From JACVRW01 sp963819635 (lineage in GTDB: Bacteria; Actinomycetota; Thermoleophilia; Solirubrobacterales; Thermoleophilaceae): a stretch of DNA of 64,000 nucleotides. Position 1 is the stretch's first letter. Every line of letters begins with the position of its first letter. Location of the stretch: positions 310,001 through 374,000 of the forward strand of contig CAWFWX010000011.1 in the NCBI GenBank assembly GCA_963819635.1, read 5' to 3'. Shown here one piece after another: positions 17,344 through 25,927 of this stretch. The notes below the pieces were generated by a model. That model was not told the DNA's origin, did no database searches, and saw only the letters and a program-made list of their open reading frames with translations. The position numbers and the translations under genes are program-made.

Positions 17344-18069
17344 CGCTCGTCACCGGCGCGAGCCGCGGCATCGGCGCGGCGTGCGCGCGGGAGTTCGCGG
17401 AGCGCGGGTGGGCCGTGGCGATGGTCGCGCGGAGCGAGGCGGCCCTCGCCGCGCTCGCGGAGCGCCTCGGCCGCGGCGCGCTCGCTGTGCCCGGCGACGT
17501 GGCCCGTCCGGAGGTCAGCCGCATGGCCGTCGACGCCGCGCTCGAGCGCTTCGGCCGCCTGGACGCGGTCGTGGCGAACGCCGGCATCACGCTCGCCAAG
17601 ACCGTCGACGAGACCACCGATGCGGAGCTCGAGCGGCTGCTCGCGGTGAACGTCAAGTCGGTCGTCTACCTCGCGCAGGCGGCTCACCGGCCGCTCGCGC
17701 GCTCCCGCGGCGCGTTCGTCGTCGTGGCGTCGAACAAGGGGCTCGTCGCTCAGCGCGGATCGCCGGTCTACGTGGCCACCAAGGGCGCTGTCGTGCAGCT
17801 CGCGCGAGCGCTCGCGCTGGACTGGGCGCCGGAGGGCATCCGTGTGAACGCCGTCTGCCCAGGCCTCGTCGACACCGAGATGCTGCGCTCGTTCGCAGCC
17901 GTCCTCGCCGGACCGGGACGCCATGCGGCGACTCGCCGCGGAGCAGCCGCTCGGGCGCCTCGCGGAGCCGGACGAGTGCGCGAGCGCCGTCGCGTTCCTG
18001 GCCTCGCGCGCAGCCAGCTTCATCACCGGAGTCGCGCTGCCGGTGGACGGCGGGTTCACCGCGCAGTGA
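17331..18069 (+). CDS. Short-chain dehydrogenase/reductase, one frameshift
   Basis: This is a classical SDR: TGASRGIGA (NAD(P) binding), NAGI, the catalytic Ser in VVVASNKG, Tyr and Lys in YVATKGAV, and IRVNAVCPGLVDTEM. The frame breaks near 17905. In the next frame the protein continues as DAMRRLAAEQPLGRLAEP to PVDGGFTAQ and ends at 18069. Rejoined it is a normal SDR of about 246 residues. The break is most simply a single-base error or a recent mutation. It probably oxidises or reduces a sugar, polyol or cyclitol with the neighbouring enzymes. Confidence 0.8.
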
Positions 18070-18120
18070 CAGAAGCGTGCCTTGAGGCGGCGCCGATCCG
18101 CCGGGAGCGTCCGGCATCCG

Positions 18121-18868
18121 ATGGATCCCTCCCCTCCGACGGCGCCGCTCGCCGGCCGTCGCGCCCTCGTGACCGGCGCGGCCGGCGGGATCGGCGCCGC
18201 CGTCGTCCGGGAGCTCGAGCTCGCGGGCGCCGTCGTGCTGGGCGTCGACGCCGCGGACTCCCACGACGGGTTTGTCGGCGATGTGACCGACCCGGCCGAC
18301 ATGGCTCAGGCGGTGGCCGCGGCCGGCGAGCTCGACATCTGCGTGGCATGCGCCGGCGTGTCGCTGATGGAGCCGTTTCTGGACGGCTCGCCGGATCGCT
18401 GGCGAGACGTCGTGGCGGTGAACCTCCTCGGCGTGATGGTGGCCTTCCAGGCGTCCGCACGGGGGATGCTCGAGCACGGCAGGGGAGGGCGCCTCCTGGC
18501 CGTGTCCTCGATCGCGGGCATCCGAGGGGAGACCGACACCGCGGCCTACGCCGCGAGCAAGGCGGGTCTGATCGGTCTCGTTCGCGCCCTCACGGTCGAG
18601 CTGGCGGGGCACAAGATCACCGTCAACGCGGTCGCGCCGGGGCAGGTGGACACGGCCATGAACCGGCGCGACGTGGACACCCTCGCGCGCCGGATCGGCC
18701 GCCCGGCCGCGGACCTGCTGCGCGAGCACCTGGAGCGGCGCGTGCCCGGCCCGGCGCATCGGCCGGCCCAGCGAGATCGCCGCACTGCTGGCGTTTCTCG
18801 CGTCGGACGCCGCCGCCTTCATAAACGGCGAAGTAGTTCGGATGGACGGCGGCGAGTCCGCGGGCTAG
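18121..18868 (+). CDS. Second short-chain dehydrogenase/reductase, one frameshift
   Basis: A second classical SDR: TGAAGGIGA, CAGV, Ser in LAVSSIAGIRGE, Tyr/Lys in YAASKAGLIG, then ITVNAVAPGQVDTAM. The frame breaks near 18755. The C-terminus continues in another frame (GRPSEIAALLAFLASDAAAF, then a segment ending VVRMDGGESAG) to the stop at 18868. Rejoined length is about 249 residues. ATG 18121 is the start. It overlaps the convergent MFS gene by about 50 bases. Two SDRs after a Gfo/Idh dehydrogenase suggest stepwise oxidation of a polyol. Confidence 0.8.
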
Positions 18869-20384
18869 CCGCCCGCGCCTCCTCCACCGTCGCGCCCACG
18901 AGCTGGCCCCCGGGGCAGTCGCAGGCGAGCACCCTGCGGCGCGGGTTCACGATCCCGACCAGGCCGAGTATCCCGCCCAGCGCCACGAGGACTGCGGCCA
19001 TGCCCATGGCCATGCGGAAGGCCTCGACCGACGAGTCCACCGAGGCACGCTCCACTTGCGGGCGCAGCGCCGGCGGGACGTCCTTCGCCGGCACACGGGC
19101 CAGCGGCTGCTGCTCCGCGTCATCGATCGCGCGGCTGACCTCCGGGCGGTCCGCGAGCGGCCCGAGGTCCTCCCTCAGCGAGGACCCGAACGACGCGCTG
19201 ATGAGCGCTCCCACCGAAGCTATGGCGATCAGGCTCGCGACGCGCGCGATCGCGTTGTTGGTGCCCGATGCGATGCCCGCGTTCTTCTCGTCGGCGTCGG
19301 CCAGCACGGTCGCCGTCAGCGGCGCCACGGTCATCGAGAGGCCGATCGCGAACACCAGCAGCCCGGGCAGGAGATCGGTCAGGTAGTCCACGTCCGCGTC
19401 GATGCGTACGAAGAGCGCGAGGCCCGCCGCCGCGACGAGCGGCCCGACACCCATGAAGAAGCGCGGCCCATGGCGGTCGGCCAGGGCGCCGAAGCGGGTG
19501 GAGAACAGGAACATCACGATTGTGACCGGGATCGTCGTGGAGCCGGCCTCGATCGCGCTGTAGCCCGCGATCTGCTGCAGGAAGAGGACCAGGAAGAAGA
19601 ACAGCAGCCCCAGCCCGGCGTACATGGAGAAGGTTTCGACGTTCCCGATCGTGAAGTTCCTGCGCTTGAAGAGCGCCAGCGGGAGCATCGGGCGGGCGGC
19701 GTGCGCCTCCCAGAAGATGAAGCCGGCGAACATCAGCGCGCCGCCGAAGAGCGGAATCGCGACCCTCGGGTCGCCCCACCCGAAGCGCGGCTGCTCGATC
19801 AGCCCGTAGGTGATGCCCGCGAGGCCCACAGCGCACAGGACCGCGCCGACCACATCCACGCGCGCGTCCGGGTCGCGCGGACGGGCCGGTGCCATCACGC
19901 GGGAGACCAGAGCGAGGGTGATGAGGACGATCGGGATGTTGAGCGCGAAGATCCAGCGCCACGATGCGGCGTCCACAAGCTGGCCGCCGATCAGCGGGCC
20001 GAGCACCGTCCCGATCCCGCCCCACGCGGTCCAGGCGCCGACGGCACGGCCGCGCTCGTCGGGCGGGAATGTCGCGACGATCGTGGCGAGCGCCGCGGGC
20101 GTGAGCACGGCGCCGAACACACCCTGGAGCGCGCGGGCGACCACGAGCAGCTCGATCGTCGGCGCGACGGCGCAGAAGACCGAGGTCACGCCGAAGCCGG
20201 CGACCCCGATCATGAAGACCCGCCGCTCCCCGAAGATGTCGCCGAGCGAGCCGCCGATCAGGATCAGCGAGCTGAGCGTGACGAGGTACGCGTTGGAGGT
20301 CCACTGCTGACCCGCCAGCCCTCCGCCGAGGTCGTCGGCGATCGCGGGCAGAGCGACGTTCACGACCGTCGAGTCGACGGTCAC
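18819..20384 (-). CDS. MFS multidrug exporter, DHA2 (EmrB/QacA) family, start uncertain
   Basis: A drug:H+ antiporter with about 14 membrane helices. Helix 1 ends with the motif DSTVVNVALPAI, followed by GSLGDIFGERRV (motif A), RALQGVFGAVLTPAALA and GPLIGGQLVDAASWRWIF (motif C region). The annotated GTG 20384 cuts helix 1 in half. The same frame continues upstream as QKRLVLVAAILGTTVV, clearly part of helix 1, back to a stop at 20495, but contains no ATG, GTG or TTG. A start may have been lost or be non-standard. The C-terminal 35 residues (after GLVGIVNPRRR) are outside the conserved region. Confidence 0.8.
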   Translation of the reverse strand: MTVDSTVVNVALPAIADDLGGGLAGQQWTSNAYLVTLSSLILIGGSLGDIFGERRVFMIGVAGFGVTSVFCAVAPTIELLVVARALQGVFGAVLTPAALATIVATFPPDERGRAVGAWTAWGGIGTVLGPLIGGQLVDAASWRWIFALNIPIVLITLALVSRVMAPARPRDPDARVDVVGAVLCAVGLAGITYGLIEQPRFGWGDPRVAIPLFGGALMFAGFIFWEAHAARPMLPLALFKRRNFTIGNVETFSMYAGLGLLFFFLVLFLQQIAGYSAIEAGSTTIPVTIVMFLFSTRFGALADRHGPRFFMGVGPLVAAAGLALFVRIDADVDYLTDLLPGLLVFAIGLSMTVAPLTATVLADADEKNAGIASGTNNAIARVASLIAIASVGALISASFGSSLREDLGPLADRPEVSRAIDDAEQQPLARVPAKDVPPALRPQVERASVDSSVEAFRMAMGMAAVLVALGGILGLVGIVNPRRRVLACDCPGGQLVGATVEEARAASPRTRRRPSELLRRL

Positions 20385-20492
20385 GACTGTCGTACCGAGG
20401 ATTGCCGCTACGAGGACAAGGCGCTTCTGTGAAGCGTCGAGGGCTGGGGTAGCCGCGGATTCAGTCCTCGAAGAATGCGTAGCCGTATTCCA

Positions 20493-21596
20493 TCAGGCCG
20501 ACGGCCCGGCGCCGTTCACCGACTCCGCAGCGCGCGGCCCGGGTCCGACGTAGCGGGCGGTCGGCCGGATCAGCCGGCCCTCCCGCTTCTGCTCCATGAT
20601 GTGCGCCGCCCAGCCGCCGACGCGCGCGCTGGCGAACATCGGCGTGAACAGCTCCGGCGGCACCTCGGCGAAGTCGAGCACCACCGCCGACCAGAACTCC
20701 ACGTTGGTGGCGAGCACGCGATCGGGCTTGCGCGCCTTCAGCTCCGCGAGCGCCGCCTGCTCGAGACGCTCGGCGACCTCGAGCCGGGGGGCGCCGATCT
20801 CGCGCGCGGTGCGACGCAGGACGCGCGCCCGCGGGTCCTCGGCGCGGTAGACACGGTGCCCGAAGCCCATCAGGCGGTCGCCGCGGTCGAGCGCGTCCTT
20901 CACCCAGCGCTCGGCGTCGCCGGTCTGCTCCACCTCGTCGAGCATGTGGAGCACGCGCGAGGGCGCGCCGCCGTGGAGCGGGCCGGACAGCGCGCCGACC
21001 GCGCCCGAGAGCGCGGCGGCCACGTCGGCACCGGTCGAGGCGATCACACGCGCGGTGAAGGTCGAGGCGTTCATGCCGTGCTCGGCGGCCGAGATCCAGT
21101 ACGCGTCGATCGCCTGCACGTGACGAGGGTCCGCCTCGCCGCGCCAGCGGATCAGGAAGCGCTCGGGGATGGAGGTGGCCTTGTCGACCTCGGCCTGCGG
21201 GATCGGCGGCCGCCCGACGCCGCGCGCCGACTGCGCCACGAACGAGAGCGCCATCACCGAGACGCGCGCGAGGTCCTGGCGGGCCTGCTCGTCCGTTATG
21301 TCGATCAGCTGGCCGAGGCCCCACTCGGGCGCGAGCATCGCGAGGGCCGACTGGAGGTCCACGCGCGGGTCGCCGGTGCGGACCGACAGCGGGTGCGGCT
21401 CCGCGGGCGGGAGCCCGGGCTCGTACTGGCCGTCGACGAGGAGGCCCCAGACCTTCTCGTACGGGACCTTCCCGACCAGCTCCTCGATGTCGACCCCGCG
21501 GTAGCGGAGCGCCCCACCCTCCTTGTCGGGCTCGGCGATCTGAGTGTCGAACGCGATGACGCCTTCCAGACCCGACGGGACTTCGATCAAAGCCAT
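20493..21596 (-). CDS. gltA: Citrate synthase
   Basis: This condenses oxaloacetate and acetyl-CoA in the TCA cycle. It is a 367-residue enzyme of the short dimeric type common in Gram-positives. It has YRGVDIEEL near the N-terminus and the three characteristic His regions: AEHGMNASTF (H173), GPLHGGAP (H208) and GFGHRVYRAEDPR (H247). Late in the protein come VEFWSAVVLDF and FASARVGGWAAHIMEQ. A 2-methylcitrate synthase cannot be ruled out. A strong inverted repeat lies directly upstream of its start. Confidence 0.85.
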   Translation of the reverse strand: MALIEVPSGLEGVIAFDTQIAEPDKEGGALRYRGVDIEELVGKVPYEKVWGLLVDGQYEPGLPPAEPHPLSVRTGDPRVDLQSALAMLAPEWGLGQLIDITDEQARQDLARVSVMALSFVAQSARGVGRPPIPQAEVDKATSIPERFLIRWRGEADPRHVQAIDAYWISAAEHGMNASTFTARVIASTGADVAAALSGAVGALSGPLHGGAPSRVLHMLDEVEQTGDAERWVKDALDRGDRLMGFGHRVYRAEDPRARVLRRTAREIGAPRLEVAERLEQAALAELKARKPDRVLATNVEFWSAVVLDFAEVPPELFTPMFASARVGGWAAHIMEQKREGRLIRPTARYVGPGPRAAESVNGAGPSA

Positions 21597-21600
21597 GGGG

Positions 21601-21639
21601 GGTGAGAATAGTCACGCGAAGCGGGACTATTCGGTCACC
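21601..21639. promoter_or_regulatory. Inverted repeat directly upstream of citrate synthase
   Basis: GGTGAGAATAGTC (21601-21613) pairs with GACTATTC plus GGTCACC (21625-21639) with a 2-base bulge and an 11-base loop. It starts 4 bases from the citrate synthase ATG and is richer in A/T than its surroundings. It could be an operator or a 5'-leader hairpin. Confidence 0.45.
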
Positions 21640-21690
21640 GCGGCCGGGACGGCCGCGCTGCCATCAGAACTGCGGGCCGGAGGCCCGCAG
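21639..21690. repeat. Two GC-rich perfect hairpins in the divergent promoter region
   Basis: CGCGGCC/GGCCGCG (21639-21657) and CTGCGGGCC/GGCCCGCAG (21670-21690, loop GGA) are perfect stems. The second ends in the G-rich run that would be the ribosome binding site for the gene at 21703, so it could mask that site. No T-run follows, which argues against a terminator. Confidence 0.45.
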
Positions 21691-21702
21691 GGGGTATGAC
21701 TT

Positions 21703-22158
21703 GTGTCCATGGTCCGGATTGCGACAGAGGAGGACGCCGCGGACGTCGCCCGCCTGATGATCGGATTCCGCGATTGGTGGGACCGCCACGAGCCGGACGA
21801 CGGGGTATTCGAGCGGGGCGCACGCAGGCTTCTCGTCGATCCGAACACGGACTTCCTGCTCGCCGGCGATCCACCGGCCGGCGTCTGCCAGCTCCGCTAC
21901 CGCTACTCGATCTGGACCGAAACGGACGACTGCTGGCTCGAGGACATCTTCGTGGAGGAGGCGGCGCGCGGATCGGGCGTGGGCCGCGCCCTCATGGAGG
22001 CCGCCTTCGAGCGCGCCCGCGAGCGCGGCTGCGCCCGCATGGAGCTCGACGTGAACGAGGCGAACCCGGCCGCCGTCGGGCTCTACGAATCACTCGGCTT
22101 CGAGGGCTGGTCGGACCCGCCTGGCGGCCGGAACCTGCTTATGCGGCGGCGTCTCTGA
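21703..22158 (+). CDS. GNAT family N-acetyltransferase
   Basis: A single GNAT domain of about 150 residues. The acetyl-CoA-binding motif A reads VEEAARGSGVGRALMEAAFERA, followed by LDVNEANPAAVGLYESLGF. It transfers an acetyl group to an unknown amine. GTG 21703 is preferred because GGGGG lies 8 bases upstream; ATG 21709 is the alternative. It overlaps the convergent MOSC gene by 20 bases. Confidence 0.8.
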   Translation: MSMVRIATEEDAADVARLMIGFRDWWDRHEPDDGVFERGARRLLVDPNTDFLLAGDPPAGVCQLRYRYSIWTETDDCWLEDIFVEEAARGSGVGRALMEAAFERARERGCARMELDVNEANPAAVGLYESLGFEGWSDPPGGRNLLMRRRL

Positions 22159-22579
22159 GCTCGTCGACCTCGTCGCCAACCGAAATGCGGCCGGCCTGCA
22201 CGATGTCGGCGCGGAGGCCGGCGCGGTGCACCATTCCCTTGAGCACGCCCTGGTGGGTCAGACCCTCGACGTGGAGGCACGGCTCGCACCACTCGGCGCC
22301 GACGGCCTCCACCTCGCCGACGCGGAAGCGCTTGCCGAGCAGGTCGTTCAGGCGAACGCCGGTCGTGAGGACCTGCCGGCGGATCTCTGCGTGCGAGAGC
22401 GGGATCCCGGTCTCCTCCGTGAATGCCTCGAGCGCCTCGGCCTCGACCAGGGTGATGTCGCCGCGGCCGAAGTAGCGGTCGCCGGGCAGGCCCTCGTCCG
22501 TGACATCGACGCTGTCAACGGGCTCGGGCAGCTGCTCGTGCTCGGGGGCGATTCGGATGGCTTCCACGCGGCCAGGCAT
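22139..22579 (-). CDS. MOSC-domain protein
   Basis: A 146-residue protein consisting of one MOSC (molybdenum cofactor sulfurase C-terminal) domain. GLPGDRYFGRGDITLVEAEAL and the conserved Cys-containing segment AEWCEPCLHVEGLT are visible. MOSC proteins bind molybdenum cofactor and are related to the mARC/YcbX/YiiM family. Stand-alone ones of this size are usually of unknown substrate. No other Mo genes are nearby. Confidence 0.75.
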   Translation of the reverse strand: MPGRVEAIRIAPEHEQLPEPVDSVDVTDEGLPGDRYFGRGDITLVEAEALEAFTEETGIPLSHAEIRRQVLTTGVRLNDLLGKRFRVGEVEAVGAEWCEPCLHVEGLTHQGVLKGMVHRAGLRADIVQAGRISVGDEVDELRDAAA

Positions 22580-22606
22580 GGCGTCCAGAGTACCCTGCCT
22601 CGCGCG

Positions 22607-23245
22607 ATGCGCATCCTGGACGAGGTCGTCGAGAGCTATCTGCGGGACCTGCGGCCCGAGCGGTCAACCGTCATGCGGGAGATGGAGGAGCATGCGGACC
22701 GCGACTCGATCCCGATCGTTCACTGGGAGACCGGGCGCCTGCTCGCGATCCTGTGCCGGGTGCTCGACCCCGTCGTCCTGGAGGTGGGCACGGCGATCGG
22801 CTACTCGACGCTGCACATGGCCGAGCAGCTGAACCGCGGACGGGTGGTGACGCTCGAGCGCGACCCGGAGCGGGCGGCCCAGGCGCGCTCCTACCTCGAG
22901 CGCGGCGGTGTCTCGGAGCGGGTCGAGCTGATCGAGGGCGACGCGCTCGAGACGATCCCCGCGCTGGACGGCCCGTTCGACCTCATCTTCGTCGACGCGA
23001 GCAAGGGCGAGTACGCCCGCTACATCGAGCTCGCCGAGCCGATGCTGTCGGAGCGCGCGGTGATGGTCGTCGACAACATGCTGATGGGCGGCGAGGTCGC
23101 GCTCCCCGCGGACGCCGGCACCTCATGGAGCCCCGACTCGCTCGCGGCGGCCCGCCGCCTGAACGCTGAGCTGCTCGAGTCGGAGAAGTGGCTGGCCTGC
23201 GTGCTGCCGGTCGGTGATGGGATCAGCGTGGCGGCGAGGCGGTAG
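22607..23245 (+). CDS. O-methyltransferase, catechol/caffeoyl-CoA type
   Basis: A SAM-dependent methyltransferase of about 212 residues. VLEVGTAIGYSTLHMA is the SAM motif I, with E in VVTLERDPERA. DLIFVDASKGEYARYIELAEP contains the metal-binding Asp, and VVDNMLMGGEV the second metal ligand region. These match the divalent-metal-dependent O-methyltransferase family 3. The ATG at 22607 fits the family start; the open frame upstream is antisense to the MOSC gene. The substrate is unknown. Confidence 0.8.
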   Translation: MRILDEVVESYLRDLRPERSTVMREMEEHADRDSIPIVHWETGRLLAILCRVLDPVVLEVGTAIGYSTLHMAEQLNRGRVVTLERDPERAAQARSYLERGGVSERVELIEGDALETIPALDGPFDLIFVDASKGEYARYIELAEPMLSERAVMVVDNMLMGGEVALPADAGTSWSPDSLAAARRLNAELLESEKWLACVLPVGDGISVAARR

Positions 23246-23252
23246 GGGACCC

Positions 23253-24152
23253 CTACCCCACGATCGGCAGTGTGCGGTCCTCGGCGAGGTCGCTGAGCGC
23301 GTCCTGCATCTTCCCGGTGACGATCTCGTAGGCGTCATCGGGGTCCCCGTTCTTCCCGAGCCGCTTGTTCAGGTCGATCTTCGGGAGCACCCGCACCACG
23401 ATCTTCGCCGGCAGCGGGACGCGAACGGGCAGGTCCATGATCGTGAGGCCGAACGGCGGCGCGATCTGCGCCGGGAACACCTTTACGCGCAGCAGCCGGT
23501 CGAGCCGTAACCGACGGGCGAGGTCGCGCCCCTGGCCCAGGAACAAAGCGGTCTCCTGGCCGCCGATGGCCACCACCGGGACGATCGGGCAGTTGTGCTC
23601 GAGCGCGAGCTTGGCGAAGCCGCGGCGGCCGGCGAAGTCGATCCTGTCCGACTCCCACGTGGGCCTGTAGGTCTCGTGGTCGCCGCCCGGGTAGACGAGC
23701 AGAGCCGCGTCGCGCTCCAGCGCCCGCTTCATGTTCTCCGGCGAGGCCGGGACGGTCCCGTAGCGCGACAGGCTCGCCCGCGCGCCGGGGAGCTTGAAGA
23801 CGAGGTCGTGGGCGAGCTGGTGGAAGCGACGCAGCGGCCCGAAGTGGTCGTAGAACGCCTGCGCGAACACGAACGTGTCCGCTATCAGGGTGCCGCCCGA
23901 GTGGTTGCCCACCAGCAGGATCGGGCCCTCCGCGGGGATGTTCGAGAGCCCGCGGACCTCGGCCCGGAAGTAGACCTTCGACATCGCCCGCAGGGCCGGC
24001 AGCGTGGTCCGGATGTAGGCGGGATCCCAGGCGTCGAGCCAGTCGTCCGGGTGCGTCCGCATCCCGACCACGTCCTCGGTCGCGGCCGCCGCCATCCGCG
24101 CCGATCCCGCAGCAGCGCCAAGCACCTGCTCGATGAGAGCCTCTCCCGCCAT
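23253..24152 (-). CDS. Lysophospholipid acyltransferase-family (PlsC-like) protein
   Basis: A glycerolipid-type acyltransferase. The acceptor motif is NHSGGTLIAD (HX-D type), followed by FHQLAHDLVFKLPG, then LLVYPGGDHETYRPTW and PIVPVVAIGGQETALFLG. The YPGGDHE version of the third block is typical of the DGAT2-like/TMEM68 branch. It probably esterifies an acyl acceptor at the inner membrane face. ATG 24152 was chosen because the upstream extension (RRGRITGSSRPSSGYSQS) has no similarity. No clear membrane helix was seen. Confidence 0.75.
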   Translation of the reverse strand: MAGEALIEQVLGAAAGSARMAAAATEDVVGMRTHPDDWLDAWDPAYIRTTLPALRAMSKVYFRAEVRGLSNIPAEGPILLVGNHSGGTLIADTFVFAQAFYDHFGPLRRFHQLAHDLVFKLPGARASLSRYGTVPASPENMKRALERDAALLVYPGGDHETYRPTWESDRIDFAGRRGFAKLALEHNCPIVPVVAIGGQETALFLGQGRDLARRLRLDRLLRVKVFPAQIAPPFGLTIMDLPVRVPLPAKIVVRVLPKIDLNKRLGKNGDPDDAYEIVTGKMQDALSDLAEDRTLPIVG

Positions 24153-24192
24153 GGACTGGCTATACCCGGAAGAAGGACGCGATGATCCGGTT

Positions 24193-24558
24193 ATGCGTCC
24201 CCTTCTCATCGCCTTCGGCGCCGTCCAGCTGCTGCTCGGCTTCCTCCTCTGGGTGACGCCGGGCTTCTTCTACGACGAGATCGGCCCGTTCGGGCCGCGC
24301 AACGACCACTACATGGGCGACGTCGCGACCTGGTATCTCGCGCTCGGCGCAGCGACCCTCGTCGCGGTGCGGCGCGAGTCGTGGCGCGTCCCGGTGCTGG
24401 CGCTCGCGCTCATTCAGTACACGCTCCACGCGCTGAACCACCTGATCGACATCGGCGAGTCCGACCCCGGCTGGATCGGCCCGGCGGACTTCGCGTCGCT
24501 TACGCTGACAGCCGTGCTGCTCGCGTGGATGCTCAGGCGGGAGGCGGCGGTGCGATGA
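24193..24558 (+). CDS. Small integral membrane protein of unknown function
   Basis: About 121 residues with four predicted helices (PLLIAFGAVQLLLGFLLWV, WYLALGAATLVAV, VPVLALALIQYTLHALNHLI, FASLTLTAVLLAWML). ATG 24193 is used so that the first helix starts the protein; ATG 24151 is also open but would overlap the divergent acyltransferase start. It ends with ATGA, coupling it to the epimerase-like gene. No family was recognised. Confidence 0.6.
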   Translation: MRPLLIAFGAVQLLLGFLLWVTPGFFYDEIGPFGPRNDHYMGDVATWYLALGAATLVAVRRESWRVPVLALALIQYTLHALNHLIDIGESDPGWIGPADFASLTLTAVLLAWMLRREAAVR

Positions 24559-25490
24559 GGGTCTTCGTCGCCGGCGCCAGCGGGGCGATCGGACGATCGC
24601 TCGTTCCGAAGCTTGTCGCCGCGGGCCACGAGGTCACCGGCACGACGCGCTCCGAGGAGCGCACCGAGCGGATACGCCAGGCCGGCGCCCGCGCCGCGAT
24701 CGTCGACGTCTTCGACGCGGACGACCTGCGAGCCGCGGTCGAGGAGGTGCGCGCCGAGGTCGTGGTGCACCAGCTGACCGCCCTGCCCGAGCGGATGGAC
24801 TTGCGGAAGAAGGATCTCTACGACGCCACCAACCGGCTCCGCACCGAGGGGACGCGGAACCTGATCGACGCCGCGCTGGCGGCCGGCACGCGGCGCTTCG
24901 TGAGCCAGAGCATCGCCTTCGCCTACCGGAACCAGGGTTCGCGCGTGAAGACCGAGGAGGATCCCCTGCTGCTCGACGCCCCGGCACCGTTCGCGAGCGG
25001 AGTCGTGGCGCTCAACGAGATGGAGCGGATGGTTCTCGAGACCGAGGGCATCGAGGGCCTCGTGCTCCGTTACGGCTTCTTCTACGGGCCAGGCACCTAC
25101 TACGGGAGCAACGGAACGATGACCGCCGACATACGCCGGCGGCGGATGCCGATCGTCGGGAGGGGCACCGGCATCTTCTCGTTCATCCACGTGGACGACG
25201 CGGCGGACGCCACCGTCGCCGCGGTGGAACGGGGCGCGCCCGGCGTCTACAACGTCACGGACGACGAGCCCGCCATGATGCGCGAGTGGCTGCCCGTGGT
25301 GGCCGAGGCGGCCGGCGCGAAGCCCCCGTTCCGTGCACCCGCCTGGCTGGCGAAGCTCGTCGCCGGAAAGCAGGCCGGGACGTTCGCGCTCCGGCTTCGC
25401 GGGGCCTCCAACGAGAAGGCGAAGCGCGAGCTCGGCTGGGAGCCGGTTCACCCCAGCTGGCGCACCGGCTTTCGCGAGTCGCTGCGATGA
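24555..25490 (+). CDS. NAD-dependent epimerase/dehydratase-family protein lacking the YxxxK motif
   Basis: An extended-SDR protein of 311 residues. The N-terminal GASGAIG binds NAD(P), and GLVLRYGFFYGPG and FSFIHVDDAADATVAAV are conserved extended-SDR blocks. The usual catalytic YxxxK is absent: the position reads SGVVALNEMERMVLE. This suggests an altered or lost dehydrogenase step, or a binding role. It sits in a tight operon with a membrane protein and an unknown protein (4-base overlaps on both sides). Confidence 0.75.
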   Translation: MRVFVAGASGAIGRSLVPKLVAAGHEVTGTTRSEERTERIRQAGARAAIVDVFDADDLRAAVEEVRAEVVVHQLTALPERMDLRKKDLYDATNRLRTEGTRNLIDAALAAGTRRFVSQSIAFAYRNQGSRVKTEEDPLLLDAPAPFASGVVALNEMERMVLETEGIEGLVLRYGFFYGPGTYYGSNGTMTADIRRRRMPIVGRGTGIFSFIHVDDAADATVAAVERGAPGVYNVTDDEPAMMREWLPVVAEAAGAKPPFRAPAWLAKLVAGKQAGTFALRLRGASNEKAKRELGWEPVHPSWRTGFRESLR

Positions 25491-25927
25491 GCTGGACCTG
25501 GGACACGCTCACGCGGGCGGACCGCGCCACGCTCAGGGAGCTGATGCGCACCGGCGCGACCCCGGAGCCGGAGCGCATCCTCGGCGACAGCTTCGAGGGG
25601 CTGAACCGGGGCCTGCTTCCGAAGCTGACGGGCGAGCACTTCCACAAGGTCTTCCACCGCGAGGGCGGCGAGCCGTTCGGCCACAACGTCGTCGAACGCG
25701 GCGGCCGGCCCGTTGAGCTCGGCTGGTTCCGTGTCCACACGCGTGGGCAGACCGTGCTGTTCGACTACAACGTGGTGCGGAACAAGGGCCTGTATCTGGC
25801 GCTGCGGGGGCTCAAGGACGACGTCGTCCTCCCCAATCCCGGCGATCACGACCTGCTGCTCGGCAGGGCGCGGCTGTTCGGGCTGCGGGTGGCCTACTTC
25901 GTCCTGAAGCGCGAGCGTTCCGGCTAG
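25487..25927 (+). CDS. Conserved protein of unknown function
   Basis: A 146-residue soluble protein starting at ATG 25487, with a 4-base overlap with the preceding gene. It has no recognised domain. Notable segments are GLLPKLTGEHFHKVFHRE and TVLFDYNVVRNKGLYLALRG. A KDDVVLPNPGDHDLLLGRA block follows. Coupled translation with the epimerase-like protein suggests joint function. It converges on the next gene with overlapping stop codons. Confidence 0.6.
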   Translation: MSWTWDTLTRADRATLRELMRTGATPEPERILGDSFEGLNRGLLPKLTGEHFHKVFHREGGEPFGHNVVERGGRPVELGWFRVHTRGQTVLFDYNVVRNKGLYLALRGLKDDVVLPNPGDHDLLLGRARLFGLRVAYFVLKRERSG

